A stretch of DNA of 44,882 bases from Deltaproteobacteria bacterium (GCA_023250585.1 JAHFAK010000004.1:1-44882); one strand, 5' to 3'. Shown: positions 8,462 to 18,066, counted from the first letter of the stretch. The notes: generated by a model not told the origin, from the letters alone. Numbers and translations: made by a program.

Positions 8462-11197
8462 ATGGCTAAAATAACAATTAATAGTATTGCGGATAAATAT
8501 AATATTGATCCATCGGTTATTATAAAAATCGCACAGGATTTTAAAATCGATGTAAAGAATGAAAAGAGCTCTATATCTGATATACAAATTAAAAAGATTG
8601 AACGAAAACTTGAGCAGATACAAGAAAGTATTCGTCAAATTACCGGTAAAACTTCTAAGAAAGTCGAAAAAGAAAGAACTGAAGTTGCCGTAAAAACAGA
8701 TAGTGCTTCTCCTCATCGCAAGATAATCAGAAAAAAGTCAGCTTCATCAATTGATACTTCTTTGGTCAAAGCAGAAGAAAATACAATCCAGGAAGTAGGC
8801 CCTTCTCAGGGAGAACTAAAGACTATAGCTGATCTTGATGAAGAGGGATTAAAGCTAACAGAGCAACGAGTTCAAACCTCGGTTATTCGTCGACGGAAAC
8901 GAACAGCTGAAGACATTGAAAAAGAAAAAGCGCACTTTGAAGAAATCCAGGAAGAAATTAAAAAAGAAGATACCAAGAAAGCAGCAGAAAAAATTCCTAC
9001 TTCTGTAGCAAAGCCTTCTCAAGAAATTGCGCCATCAAAGAAGGTTAAAGAAAAAGAAACAAAAGCTAAAGAGAAGAAAGAGACGAGGCTTCGCTTAGAG
9101 GACTTACAAAAGGAAGAAAAAATTTCTACTAAACCAAAAGAGACCGTATCCGTAGTGATTGAATATTCAGGCCCTGAAAAAGAAGAGGTGGACGATAAGA
9201 GCAGGCAAAATCAACTCGATACTGTTGATTCGACAAAAGGTCCTGTATTGTATGACGATGAAAGTGTAAAATTTGATAAATTTAGCGCTGAACAAAAGAA
9301 GATACGGGAGACCTTCCGTCCTGACAAAGGATATCGCGGGCAACAGGGTGAAAGAAAAGTCCGAGAACATTATATTCCAATAGCACGAAAGCATAAATCT
9401 AAGAAAAAAACCATTGGGAAGACCATGATGACAACTCCTAAGGCTTCCAAACGCGTTATAAAGATGTATAACACAATTGTTGTTGGTGAGCTAGCAAAAG
9501 GTCTTCAGGTAAAAGCTAATGAAGTTATTAAAAAACTCTTCGATATGGGAGTAATGGTAACAATTAATCAGTCGATAGATTTTGATACTGCTTCTATTAT
9601 TACCTCTCTTTATAATTATGAAGTAGAAAACGCAACGTTTACCGAACAAGATATTTTAACTACATCTGAAGATAATAAAGAAGATTTAGTCCCGCGTCCT
9701 CCTGTTGTTACGGTTATGGGACACGTAGATCACGGCAAAACGTCTCTTTTAGATTATATTAGAAAAACAAATGTTACTGCGCATGAACAAGGTGGAATCA
9801 CTCAGCATATTGGAGCATACACTGTTACGGTTAATAATAACAAAGAAATTACTTTTATCGATACTCCCGGACACGCAGCTTTTACTTCACTGAGAGCACG
9901 TGGAGTACGTATTACGGATATTGTTATTCTTGTTGTTGCAGCCGATGATGGCATTATGCCTCAAACACGAGAAGCGATTGATCATGCAAAGGCCGCAAAG
10001 GTTCCTATTATCGTTGCTGTCAATAAAATTGATTTACCCAATGCAAATTCTGAACGTGTGAAACAAGGACTAACCGAGTTTGGTCTTGTTCCAGAAGCCT
10101 GGGGAGGAGATGTGCAGATCTGTGAAATTTCTGCAAAAACAGGAATGGGGATCCCGGAGCTTCTTGAATCAATTTTATTACAAGCTGAAGTTCTCGAACT
10201 AAAAGCAAACCCAAAACGAAATGCAGAAGGTGTTATTATTGAATCAAAACTTGATAAAGGACGCGGTCCCGTAGCGACAGTTCTTGTTCGCAATGGTACG
10301 CTGAAAGTTGGAGATAATTTCGTTGTTGGTTCATTGTATAGCAAGATTCGAGCCTTACTCAATGACAAACACTCAAATGTTCCAGAAGCTTTACCAGGAA
10401 TACCCGTTGAAGTGCTGGGACTTCCTGATGTTCCGAATGCGGGAGATATTCTGTCGGTTACTTCTGATGAAAAGTCTGCCAAAACAATAGCTATGCATCG
10501 TTCTAATCAGAATAAAGATGCGAATATCGTTAAAAAAGTTGGAGTCAGCCTTGATGAAATCTATCAAAAAATTGAAGAAGGAAAAATCAAGGATCTTAAT
10601 ATTATTATTAAAGCAGATACGCAAGGTTCGGCAGAAGCATTAGTAAAATCCTATAATGAGCTTTCAACGGATAAAGTAAAAATAAATATTGTTCACACCG
10701 GAGTAGGAGGAATTACGGAATCTGATGTTCTTCTTGCTCAAGCATCCAATGCTCTCATAGTTGGTTTTAATGTTCGACCAGATTCAAAAGCAAAAAACGT
10801 TGGTGAGCAACAGAAAATTGATATTCGGCTTTATGGAATTATTTACGATGCAATTAATGGTATTAAAGAAGCGTTACGTGGTGCGGTTGAACCAGTGAAA
10901 AAAGAAGAAGTAATCGGTCATGTAGAAGTTCGGGATATATTTACTATTCCTAAAATTGGTGTTGTTGCTGGTGGATTTGTACAAGATGGCCGTATTTTAC
11001 GCAGCAGCTTTGTACGACTCATTCGTGATAGTATTGTTATTTATGAAGGAACGCTTCAATCTCTTCGGCGTTTTAAAGATGATGTTCGTGAAGTAGCTGC
11101 GGGATATGAATGTGGAGTTACTATACAAAATTACAACGATCTGAAAGTAGGAGATGTAATCGAATCGTATACGATTAAAGAAGTTCGGGAATTATAA
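8462..11197 (+). CDS. infB: Translation initiation factor IF-2
   Basis: IF-2 is the GTPase that brings initiator tRNA to the 30S subunit and promotes subunit joining. ATG 8462 is chosen over an upstream in-frame GTG (8444) because it starts with the usual MAKITI-type N terminus and has a GGAG site 11 nt before it. The 911-residue protein has an IF2_N module, a long charged Lys/Glu-rich linker (about 60-320), a second IF2_N-like segment, then the G domain with GHVDHGKTS, DTPGH and NKID, and the C-terminal beta-barrel domains. The stop codon shares one base with the DUF503 start (TAATG), implying translational coupling. Confidence 0.97.
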   Translation: MAKITINSIADKYNIDPSVIIKIAQDFKIDVKNEKSSISDIQIKKIERKLEQIQESIRQITGKTSKKVEKERTEVAVKTDSASPHRKIIRKKSASSIDTSLVKAEENTIQEVGPSQGELKTIADLDEEGLKLTEQRVQTSVIRRRKRTAEDIEKEKAHFEEIQEEIKKEDTKKAAEKIPTSVAKPSQEIAPSKKVKEKETKAKEKKETRLRLEDLQKEEKISTKPKETVSVVIEYSGPEKEEVDDKSRQNQLDTVDSTKGPVLYDDESVKFDKFSAEQKKIRETFRPDKGYRGQQGERKVREHYIPIARKHKSKKKTIGKTMMTTPKASKRVIKMYNTIVVGELAKGLQVKANEVIKKLFDMGVMVTINQSIDFDTASIITSLYNYEVENATFTEQDILTTSEDNKEDLVPRPPVVTVMGHVDHGKTSLLDYIRKTNVTAHEQGGITQHIGAYTVTVNNNKEITFIDTPGHAAFTSLRARGVRITDIVILVVAADDGIMPQTREAIDHAKAAKVPIIVAVNKIDLPNANSERVKQGLTEFGLVPEAWGGDVQICEISAKTGMGIPELLESILLQAEVLELKANPKRNAEGVIIESKLDKGRGPVATVLVRNGTLKVGDNFVVGSLYSKIRALLNDKHSNVPEALPGIPVEVLGLPDVPNAGDILSVTSDEKSAKTIAMHRSNQNKDANIVKKVGVSLDEIYQKIEEGKIKDLNIIIKADTQGSAEALVKSYNELSTDKVKINIVHTGVGGITESDVLLAQASNALIVGFNVRPDSKAKNVGEQQKIDIRLYGIIYDAINGIKEALRGAVEPVKKEEVIGHVEVRDIFTIPKIGVVAGGFVQDGRILRSSFVRLIRDSIVIYEGTLQSLRRFKDDVREVAAGYECGVTIQNYNDLKVGDVIESYTIKEVREL

Positions 11198-11487
11198 TGG
11201 TTATTGGGGTTTTACGACTGAGCATACGTTTTCATGGAAATAGCTCTTTAAAAGGAAAACAAAGTAAGATCAACAAACTCAAAACTCAAGTACGCAATAA
11301 ATTTAATATTTCGATTGCAGATATCTCTGAAGATGAAACCGACGTTGAATTAGCCGATATTGGAATGGCAATTGTTAATAATGACGGCTCATATGTAAAT
11401 AAAATTCTTGATCATGTGATAAATGAAGTAGAATCATTGTGCATTGGTGATCTTCTGAAACATGAATTCGAAATAATAAATGTGTAA
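11197..11487 (+). CDS. DUF503 family protein
   Basis: This small 96-residue protein starts with MVIGVLRLSIRFHGNSSLKGK and contains the DETDVELADIG region characteristic of DUF503 proteins. These sit between infB and rbfA in many Deltaproteobacteria, Firmicutes and Thermotogae. Biochemical function is unknown; the fold and constant position suggest a role linked to ribosome assembly or initiation. Its start overlaps the infB stop by one base and rbfA follows after 17 nt. Confidence 0.9.
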   Translation: MVIGVLRLSIRFHGNSSLKGKQSKINKLKTQVRNKFNISIADISEDETDVELADIGMAIVNNDGSYVNKILDHVINEVESLCIGDLLKHEFEIINV

Positions 11488-11504
11488 TGTAACTGATATA
11501 ATGT

Positions 11505-11864
11505 ATGGCTATGAGATCAAATACAAATAGAACAGAACGAGTTAGATATGAATTAAAACGATTTATCGCTTTGCTGTTACAAACTGAGATTAAAGACCCT
11601 CGCGTTAATTTGGTAAGTATCACTGAATGTGTTGTCTCAAAAGATCTCAAATATGCAAAAATTTACTTTACTGTTATTGGTGATAAAGCTAGGGTTGAAG
11701 CAGCACTCGCGGGTTTAAATAGTGCTCGAGGATTTATTAAAAAAAGAATAGGCGAGAGCTTAGAATTGCGTCATACACCAGCTTTGACTTTTTATTATGA
11801 TAGTTCGGTTGAATATGGAGTAAACATTGATCAACTCTTACATAAGGTGAGTCATGAAAAGTAA
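11505..11864 (+). CDS. rbfA: Ribosome-binding factor A
   Basis: RbfA is a KH-like 30S maturation factor that helps process the 5' end of 16S rRNA and is important in the cold. The 119-residue frame has the family pattern: an N-terminal R-x3-E-x-R-rich helix, IKDPRVNLVSITECVVSKDL, YAKIYFTV and a C-terminal RHTPALTFYYDSSVE segment. Two ATGs (11505, 11511) are possible starts and no good ribosome site is seen, so coupling to DUF503 translation is likely. Its 3' end overlaps the next gene by 11 bp. Confidence 0.95.
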   Translation: MAMRSNTNRTERVRYELKRFIALLLQTEIKDPRVNLVSITECVVSKDLKYAKIYFTVIGDKARVEAALAGLNSARGFIKKRIGESLELRHTPALTFYYDSSVEYGVNIDQLLHKVSHEK

Positions 11865-12822
11865 AGAATTAGTCCTAGCCGATATTAAAAAAGCCATTCA
11901 AAATAGTAAGCATGCCGTTATAGCGTCTCATAAAAATCCTGAAATAGATTGTATTGCTTCTGCGGTTGTTGTTTCGTTGATTTTTGACAGCTTAAAAAAA
12001 AATTATACGCTCTATAATCCTGATGTCTTACCTTATAATTGTGGATATTTAAAAAATTCTGAAAAATTTAAAAGAGCTCTTCCAAAAGAATACGATCTTG
12101 TTATTGTAGTTGACTGTGGTGAAATTGAGAGAATCGGCGAGGCACATAAAGTAATCCAAGCAAGTAGTGCGACCGTTATTAATATTGATCATCATTTAAC
12201 CAATACAAATTTTGGTCATGTTAACTATGTGGAACCGCAAGCTGCGGCTACATCAGAAGTACTATATGATGTCATGAAACTATTTCCTGAATCGCTTACG
12301 AGAGACATGGCTATAGCTATTTATAGTTCTCTCATGGCTGATACGGGGTCCTTTCGATACTCCAGTACATCGGAAAGAACCTTTGTCCTTGCTGCTGAAA
12401 TGCTCAAAGTTGGAATTAATTCATGGGATGTTTCGGAGAAAATTTATGAAAATCAGCCGCTCAGCAGAATTAAATTAATTCAACTCGCTTTAGGGACCTT
12501 AGCTATAGATAAGTCTAAAAAAATTGGTTCGATTTTAGTGAGCCGCGCTATGATGAAAAAAACAAAAGTAACGTCTGCAGAATGCGATGGACTGATCAAT
12601 TACCCTCGTTCCATTCAAGGTGTAGAGGTTGCTTTGCAATATAGAGAACTTGAGAAAGATCTCTATAAAGTTAGCTTCCGTTCAAAAGGTAAAGTCAATG
12701 TAGCAGAAATTGCTCAATCTTTTGGAGGAGGCGGTCACCGTAATGCTTCGGGTTGTGAACTCAAAGGCTCGCTCGACTCGATAAAAAAGAAACTACTGAA
12801 AGCAATAAAAGAAAAACTTTAA
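11854..12822 (+). CDS. nrnA: DHH-family phosphoesterase, NrnA-like nano-RNase
   Basis: This 322-residue DHH/DHHA1 enzyme most likely degrades nanoRNA or pAp like Bacillus NrnA. Visible motifs are SHKNPEIDCIASA (the usual DxDAIGS site appears as PEIDCIAS), VDCGE, NIDHH and the C-terminal GGGGHRNASGCEL substrate-binding motif of DHHA1. Position after rbfA and before truB is the usual one in many bacteria. The gene overlaps rbfA by 11 bp. A short hairpin (TGAGACA 12830-12836 with TGTCTCA 12859-12865) follows it and precedes truB. Confidence 0.9.
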   Translation: MKSKELVLADIKKAIQNSKHAVIASHKNPEIDCIASAVVVSLIFDSLKKNYTLYNPDVLPYNCGYLKNSEKFKRALPKEYDLVIVVDCGEIERIGEAHKVIQASSATVINIDHHLTNTNFGHVNYVEPQAAATSEVLYDVMKLFPESLTRDMAIAIYSSLMADTGSFRYSSTSERTFVLAAEMLKVGINSWDVSEKIYENQPLSRIKLIQLALGTLAIDKSKKIGSILVSRAMMKKTKVTSAECDGLINYPRSIQGVEVALQYRELEKDLYKVSFRSKGKVNVAEIAQSFGGGGHRNASGCELKGSLDSIKKKLLKAIKEKL

Positions 12823-12829
12823 AAGGACT

Positions 12830-12865
12830 TGAGACATGGGAACGAATTCTTCTGCTCGTGTCTCA
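12830..12865 (+). other. Small hairpin between nrnA and truB
   Basis: TGAGACA and TGTCTCA pair over 7 bp around a 22-nt loop just before the truB start. There is no T tract. It may tune truB initiation, which lacks a clear ribosome site; function is unproven. Confidence 0.4.
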
Positions 12866-12881
12866 TGCCTTCTTCATTCGT

Positions 12882-13772
12882 ATGCTCCACGGTGTATTAA
12901 ACATACATAAACCAAAGGATTGTACTTCATATGATGTTATTCGTAGTCTTAAAAAAATTCTTCCTCCAAAAACTAAAATAGGTCATGCGGGAACTCTTGA
13001 TCCTCTCGCCGAAGGTGTTTTACCTGTGTGCATTGGTGAAGCAACTAAGATTGTTCCCTATTTACAAAGTGATGATAAAATATATCGTGCTACACTTCTT
13101 TTCGGAAAAGAGACGGATACCCAAGATATTAGTGGGCAGATAATTAATACAAAAAGTATTTCGAACATCACCTCTGCAAAAATCAGTAATATTCTTCCGC
13201 AATTTTTAGGAGAACAACTTCAAATTCCACCGATGTTTTCTGCAGTTAAGAAAAATGGGATTCCTCTGTATAAGCTTGCACGAATGGGTAAAACGATCGA
13301 ACGACAATCACGAAAAGTGATGATTTATAGCATAGAGATAAATCGCATTGATTTACCATCAGTTGTCCTTACTATTTATTGCTCAAAAGGAACGTACATC
13401 CGAACCCTTGCTGATACTATGGGAAAGGCATTAGAAAACTATGCGTGTTTGTCGGAATTGGTAAGGCAGAGGTGTGGAGTATTTACTCTCGACCGTGCTG
13501 TATCTCTCGAGTTATTGAACCGGAATAATTATATGGATTATATTATTCCGCTTGCTTCATCGTTAGAGGGATTTCCCTCTCTTATCGTTTCCGAGAGTGA
13601 CGAAGCGTTCATGCGTAAAACAGGATTAATTCCAAACGATCTCGGCATCGTATGCATTCCTGACCTCATTAAAATTGTAAATGAGTCAAATAATTTGATT
13701 TGTCTAGCTTCGAAGAAGCACGACACTCTACGCATAGAAAGATTATTTAATCTTACAACCCAAACGTCTTAA
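12882..13772 (+). CDS. truB: tRNA pseudouridine synthase B
   Basis: TruB makes pseudouridine 55 in the T loop of tRNAs. The start ATG 12882 gives the standard family N terminus (GVLNIHKPKDCTSYDV); an in-frame GTG lies 8 codons upstream. The catalytic motif GHAGTLDPLAEGVLPVCIGEATK contains the nucleophilic aspartate. KGTYIRTLADTMG is the second conserved segment. The last 100 residues are variable, as usual. The 3' end overlaps the leftward TPR gene by 20 bp. It is the last gene of the nusA cluster. Confidence 0.95.
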   Translation: MLHGVLNIHKPKDCTSYDVIRSLKKILPPKTKIGHAGTLDPLAEGVLPVCIGEATKIVPYLQSDDKIYRATLLFGKETDTQDISGQIINTKSISNITSAKISNILPQFLGEQLQIPPMFSAVKKNGIPLYKLARMGKTIERQSRKVMIYSIEINRIDLPSVVLTIYCSKGTYIRTLADTMGKALENYACLSELVRQRCGVFTLDRAVSLELLNRNNYMDYIIPLASSLEGFPSLIVSESDEAFMRKTGLIPNDLGIVCIPDLIKIVNESNNLICLASKKHDTLRIERLFNLTTQTS

Positions 13773-14877
13773 CTTTTTTCTTAGTATTTTTTGTAAATTC
13801 AGGGTTTAGCTTGCTTGCTTTATTAAGATAAAATTCTGCTTGAGAGTCCTTTTTTTGATATTCATAAATTTTACTCATATTGTAGTATGCTGTCGATATA
13901 AGTGAAGTGCTTTTTGTTATTTTTGTTACCTTGATATAATGAGATAAAGCTTGAGAAGCATATTCGCTCTTCTTTTTTAATTGATACTGATAGAGATATC
14001 CTAAATTCAGATGAGCAATAGCATAATCTTTATGGATCTCAAGCGCTTTTTTGAGCATAGTTTCGGCTTGATCATATTCTTTTTTTTCGCGGTGCCCGCG
14101 AGCAATAAATATTTTGGCTATAAGATTATTGGGATATTTGTTTTCAATCTTGGCGGCGTATTCAAGGAGTTTGTTGGGATTTTTTTCTACTAAATAGACA
14201 AAACAGAGGCAAAGATACGAGGCATATTCAGTAAAATGTGCTTTCCCGATAGCGTTGAGAATTCTTTTTATTCCTTGATTTTTAACATCTTCAAAAAAAG
14301 GCAGGAAGGAATATTTTTCACTTAATTTAGATCTGAAGTATTCATAAAGCCCTATTCCCAGATCAGCTTCGTAAAGCGTCGGATCAAGTTCTTTCGCTTT
14401 TTGAATATGTGTTAAGCCTGTGTATCCCTTTTTGATTACGTCCCACCAACTTTTTTTGCGAGCTTCGAGTAATCCATCAAGACCGTAGCTAGATCCCGAA
14501 ATGAGATAAATCCACGCATCCGCTTTTCCAGAATCAATTTTTTTTTTGATTATTTCTTGCGCTTCTTTTGCTACTTTTCGATATTCTTTTTCAAATGCAA
14601 AATCTTCTTCTTCGACCATTCTCATTTGATAAAGCGCGCTTTGTCCAAATTTTCCCATGGGCGAGTTGGGGTCAATCTTTTCTAGCGCTTTAAAATCCTC
14701 GAGCGCTTCTTCGTACTTTCGATCAAAAAGGTTATCTATTGCACTCATGAGCCTTTTTTCATATTCTTCAGAGTAATAGATATTGTTTTTTATATTTTGC
14801 GCAGAGAAAAGAGGAGATTCAAAAAGCAGTATACTAAAAAACAAAATAGTGATATGAGCGAACCTCATTGGTACCAT
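13753..14877 (-). CDS. Exported TPR-repeat protein
   Basis: The 374-residue protein has a signal peptide ending near FSAQN (about residue 27). It is followed by helical repeats with tetratricopeptide spacing, most clearly YDQAETMLKKALEIHKDYAIAHLNLGYLY and AYYNMSKIYEYQKKDSQAEFYLNKA near the C terminus. The central part resembles the TPR proteins of outer-membrane or gliding-related systems but carries no specific signature. It is divergent from the uridylyltransferase gene and its 3' end overlaps truB by 20 bp. A periplasmic scaffold role is inferred. Confidence 0.8.
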   Translation of the reverse strand: MVPMRFAHITILFFSILLFESPLFSAQNIKNNIYYSEEYEKRLMSAIDNLFDRKYEEALEDFKALEKIDPNSPMGKFGQSALYQMRMVEEEDFAFEKEYRKVAKEAQEIIKKKIDSGKADAWIYLISGSSYGLDGLLEARKKSWWDVIKKGYTGLTHIQKAKELDPTLYEADLGIGLYEYFRSKLSEKYSFLPFFEDVKNQGIKRILNAIGKAHFTEYASYLCLCFVYLVEKNPNKLLEYAAKIENKYPNNLIAKIFIARGHREKKEYDQAETMLKKALEIHKDYAIAHLNLGYLYQYQLKKKSEYASQALSHYIKVTKITKSTSLISTAYYNMSKIYEYQKKDSQAEFYLNKASKLNPEFTKNTKKKVKTFGL

Positions 14878-14922
14878 ACGAGTATCTTTATAGAATTTAT
14901 TAAAAATTGAAAGGAAAATTTC

Positions 14923-15639
14923 GTGAGTTCAGCAATTATATTAGCAGCAGGTAAGAGTACACGTATGCAATCGGAGCTGAATAAACATTTGCACATGCTT
15001 CATGACAAAACTGTTTTACAACACATTGTGGATACAGTGCAAAGTGTGGTTGATGAACGTATTATTATTGTCGTTGGTTATCAAAAGGAAAAAATCAAAA
15101 AATCTCTAAAAACATTTCCTCATCTTATATTTGTTCATCAAAAAGAGCAGTTAGGCACGGGGCATGCGGTTCGTGTATGCAAAGATGTATTGAATGGTCT
15201 GAAGGGATCCACGTTCATTCTTCCCGGTGATACTCCTTTAATTAAACCACACACATTACAAAAAATGAAAAAAAAATTTACTGAAACTAAATCTTTGATA
15301 ACTCTTTTGGTAGCTTGTGTGCATGAACCAGGTTCGTATGGACGAATTATTCTCAATGAAGCAGGAAATGTTGAGAAAATTGTCGAAGCACGAGATGCAA
15401 CAAAAGATGAATTAGCGATTAATGTGATTAACTCTGGTATATATTTGGCAGATATATCTTTTCTTTTTCAGGCGCTCGAAAATATTACGAATGCGAATGA
15501 GCAACGAGAATATTATTTGACCGATATTGTTGCCGTAGCAGCTCAACAAAAAAGAGTTTCGTGTCTGGTTGTTGATGACGAAAATGAGATTATTGGTATT
15601 AATACCATGAAAGATCTCGAAAGAGTGAAAAATTTATGA
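14923..15639 (+). CDS. GlmU-type nucleotidyltransferase domain (stand-alone)
   Basis: This 238-residue protein matches only the uridylyltransferase half of GlmU, which makes UDP-GlcNAc from GlcNAc-1-phosphate and UTP. It has LAAGKSTRM (nucleotide loop), QLGTGHAV, GDTPLI and INVINSGIYLAD, with an NEQREYYLTDI segment typical of GlmU. The left-handed beta-helix acetyltransferase half is absent. The start is GTG 14923 with AAAGGA about 8 nt upstream. The stop overlaps the exchanger start as ATGA, so the two are translationally coupled. Either another enzyme supplies the acetyltransferase step or this acts on a different sugar phosphate. Confidence 0.85.
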   Translation: MSSAIILAAGKSTRMQSELNKHLHMLHDKTVLQHIVDTVQSVVDERIIIVVGYQKEKIKKSLKTFPHLIFVHQKEQLGTGHAVRVCKDVLNGLKGSTFILPGDTPLIKPHTLQKMKKKFTETKSLITLLVACVHEPGSYGRIILNEAGNVEKIVEARDATKDELAINVINSGIYLADISFLFQALENITNANEQREYYLTDIVAVAAQQKRVSCLVVDDENEIIGINTMKDLERVKNL

Positions 15640-16859
15640 AACAAAGAATATTTCTAGCTCTAGGTTTTATAACTATGTGTGCAATAACTGCGTTTGCTAC
15701 AGGAGAAGCTGTCCATGGAGTGAATTATTCTTTTGCCATTTTTACAACAATTTCAATCGTTTTTGCAGCACTGATTATTGGTTGGGCAACAGAAGCAGCA
15801 CAATTTTATATTTCACAAGGATTAGCTCTTGCAATTTTGGCGTGGATGCAGACGCTTCCTGAATTTGCAGTTGAAGCAGTGTTAGCATGGAATCAAGAAC
15901 GAGAGCTTATGATTGCGAATTTTACAGGATCGTTACGGCTTTTTGCTGGAGTTGGATATCCACTTGTTTTTTTCACTGCATGTATATCGCACTACATTAA
16001 GACAAAAGAAATTAAAAAAGAAATTATCTTTGATCATGAACATTGGGTAGAGGTTTTATCGTTTATTCCCCCATTAACCTATTTTCTCTTTATTTATGTG
16101 AAAGGATCATTGAGTGTCCTTGATGGAATAATTTTGATTTCGTTTTATGCTATTTATTTATTCCTGCTCTCCCGTATTTCTCCAAAAGATGAGGAAGAAA
16201 CTGAGGATTTGGCTTTTGTCGCGCGTACAATCGTGAAGATGAAACCTCGGAATAGAAATGTATCTATTGTACTGCTTTTTTTCATTGGAGGTGGAATCAT
16301 TTTCTTTGTCGCTCATCCGTTTATTGAAGGTATGAAGATGCTTGCCTTTAGTTTCGGTGTGTCGAGTTTTGTTTTTATTCAGTGGTTTGCTCCCTTTGTT
16401 TCTGAATTTCCGGAAAAGATAACCGCATTTAATTGGGCAAGAAAAGTAAAAAAAGCTCCAATTGGAATTATGAATTTTATTTCAAGTAGTGTAAATCAAT
16501 GGACTGTACTTACGGGAATGCTTCCGATGATATATAATATAAGCCTTGGTCGACTTGAGCCGCTTCAATTAACAATGCTTCAGAAGAATGAAATTTTGCT
16601 TACCATTGTTCAAGGCATTTTAGCCTTTTTATTATTGATTGAATTACGTCTTACATTTTATGGGACAGCGGTACTTTTTATTTTATGGTTTATACAATTT
16701 ATATATCCCTCTATTCACTCTGAAATAACGTTGGTGTATCTGGTGTTTATTTTAATCGAAGTAATAAAAATTTCTTATAGACGAAAAATGCCTGCTGCCT
16801 TTTATGGTGCAGCTAAAGCTTCATTGCTGGGATCTGATTCATCGACGCCATTAAAATAA
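15636..16859 (+). CDS. Sodium/calcium exchanger family membrane protein
   Basis: A 407-residue polytopic protein of the cation/Ca2+ exchanger superfamily. The two inverted alpha repeats are recognisable: QTLPEFAVEAVLAWNQ followed by NFTGSLR in the first, and FAPFVSEFPEKITAF followed by GIMNFISSSVNQWTV in the second. The acidic residues and the Ser/Asn positions are those that coordinate cations in the family. Substrate (Ca2+, Na+, other) cannot be assigned. The gene starts at ATGA overlapping the uridylyltransferase stop. Its last 58 bp overlap the 3' end of a convergent lipoprotein gene. Confidence 0.88.
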   Translation: MKQRIFLALGFITMCAITAFATGEAVHGVNYSFAIFTTISIVFAALIIGWATEAAQFYISQGLALAILAWMQTLPEFAVEAVLAWNQERELMIANFTGSLRLFAGVGYPLVFFTACISHYIKTKEIKKEIIFDHEHWVEVLSFIPPLTYFLFIYVKGSLSVLDGIILISFYAIYLFLLSRISPKDEEETEDLAFVARTIVKMKPRNRNVSIVLLFFIGGGIIFFVAHPFIEGMKMLAFSFGVSSFVFIQWFAPFVSEFPEKITAFNWARKVKKAPIGIMNFISSSVNQWTVLTGMLPMIYNISLGRLEPLQLTMLQKNEILLTIVQGILAFLLLIELRLTFYGTAVLFILWFIQFIYPSIHSEITLVYLVFILIEVIKISYRRKMPAAFYGAAKASLLGSDSSTPLK

Positions 16860-17215
16860 GTGATGTAATACGTATATTGTGTGCCTTGGGTAATATTCGT
16901 ATCGCTATATGAAGTGCTGTCTTTACTCACTTGAACATATGCTTGTCCTTCTTCTGCCTCGTCTGTTTCATCGGTTTTGAACAATGGAATACGATAAAGA
17001 TTATAACCCGAAATAAGATTTAATGGCATGTCTTCAAGGGGAGTCCAACTTAATGTTACGCTTCCATTTTCTGCAGAGGCGCTTAGTTGTAAATCTATTT
17101 TACTTGCATCATAGAGAGGATTGTCAGGATCAAAGGGACTTGCCGTGGCATCATATTTTTCTTCAAAGCCACACGATAGTATGCATAAAGATATAAGTAC
17201 TAATATCGGCTTCAT
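16802..17215 (-). CDS. Small lipoprotein with fibronectin type III domain
   Basis: The 137-residue precursor has lipobox ILSC with Cys15 as the lipidation site. The remainder forms one fibronectin-III-like domain, with GSVTLSWTP, SGYNLYRIP and the closing YYITYFNGVDESDPSNEA. The last 19 codons overlap the convergent exchanger gene, but the FN3 ending is intact, so both frames appear real. It follows the PEGA protein gene by 4 nt and is probably cotranscribed with it. An envelope structural role is inferred. Confidence 0.82.
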   Translation of the reverse strand: MKPILVLISLCILSCGFEEKYDATASPFDPDNPLYDASKIDLQLSASAENGSVTLSWTPLEDMPLNLISGYNLYRIPLFKTDETDEAEEGQAYVQVSKDSTSYSDTNITQGTQYTYYITYFNGVDESDPSNEALAAP

Positions 17216-17219
17216 GGGG

Positions 17220-17918
17220 TTAGTAATTATAATACGTTAAATATATTGCCTTACGTAAAAGGAAAAAACTTAATTTTGCTTCTGCTTTAATTTTTTTTAC
17301 TCTGAAATATTCATACAGCGTAAGGCCTCCGCTGATTGATCCTAGTCCCAGAAGACTATATGAAACGGTTTTTGATACATTTGAATACGTAACAAACTCA
17401 TTAGCTTTCTTGAGGCTTGTGTCGATTGATTCTTGCGATAACAATAAACGAGAATCAACCATATCGTTGTATGCTTTTTCTTTAAAATAGTAAGAGGCAC
17501 CAAAGGCAATCGCGCTTAAACTCAACGAACTAATGCTTCCAATTTTAAGAATATTATATAATGTATGTGAGGACTTATATTCCTTATAAATAGGGCGATA
17601 TTCTAAAGTAGGTTTATACGTATTTACAGTGCTTTCTTTAATTTCGATTTCTTGTTCAAATGGTTTTGTCCACAAGTTCTCGATTTTCATAAGATATTTC
17701 CCCGGTTTAATCCCTTCAATCTTAATAGGCGTTACGTCGATACGTTCTCCATTTAAATATAAGAGCGAATGTGCTTCTTGCGGCTCGACTTCCAAAGTTG
17801 TGGTCCTATTCCATTGAATTATATCCGGTGATGAGGGGACCTTTTTGCCAGACTCGCTATTTTCTTGAGCCGCAAGAGAGAGACTAAAAAATATGAAAAT
17901 CACAATAGATAGTTTCAT
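17220..17918 (-). CDS. Exported PEGA-domain protein
   Basis: The 232-residue protein has a signal peptide (residues 1-17, cleavage near LAAQE) and a PEGA domain (about 40-105) with LLYLNGERIDVTPIKIEGIKPGKYLMKI, the usual surface-layer-type beta module. A hydrophobic segment (about 120-142) and a second near 185-200 could be membrane spans. PEGA domains are found in envelope proteins of many Deltaproteobacteria and spirochaetes. The gene leads a two-gene unit with the FN3 lipoprotein. The TATA-rich sequence just upstream is consistent with a promoter. Confidence 0.78.
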   Translation of the reverse strand: MKLSIVIFIFFSLSLAAQENSESGKKVPSSPDIIQWNRTTTLEVEPQEAHSLLYLNGERIDVTPIKIEGIKPGKYLMKIENLWTKPFEQEIEIKESTVNTYKPTLEYRPIYKEYKSSHTLYNILKIGSISSLSLSAIAFGASYYFKEKAYNDMVDSRLLLSQESIDTSLKKANEFVTYSNVSKTVSYSLLGLGSISGGLTLYEYFRVKKIKAEAKLSFFLLRKAIYLTYYNY

Positions 17919-18066
17919 GCTTCTTTTAGTATATCATAAAATTTATACTTTGCAATAATAAAAGTTTATTTAAGCTGTTTATTTTTTAACATATTGATTC
18001 TAATTACTATTTTACTGTGAGCTTTCTCACTGAATTTTAAAAGCTATTAGAGTACTATAAAGTATA

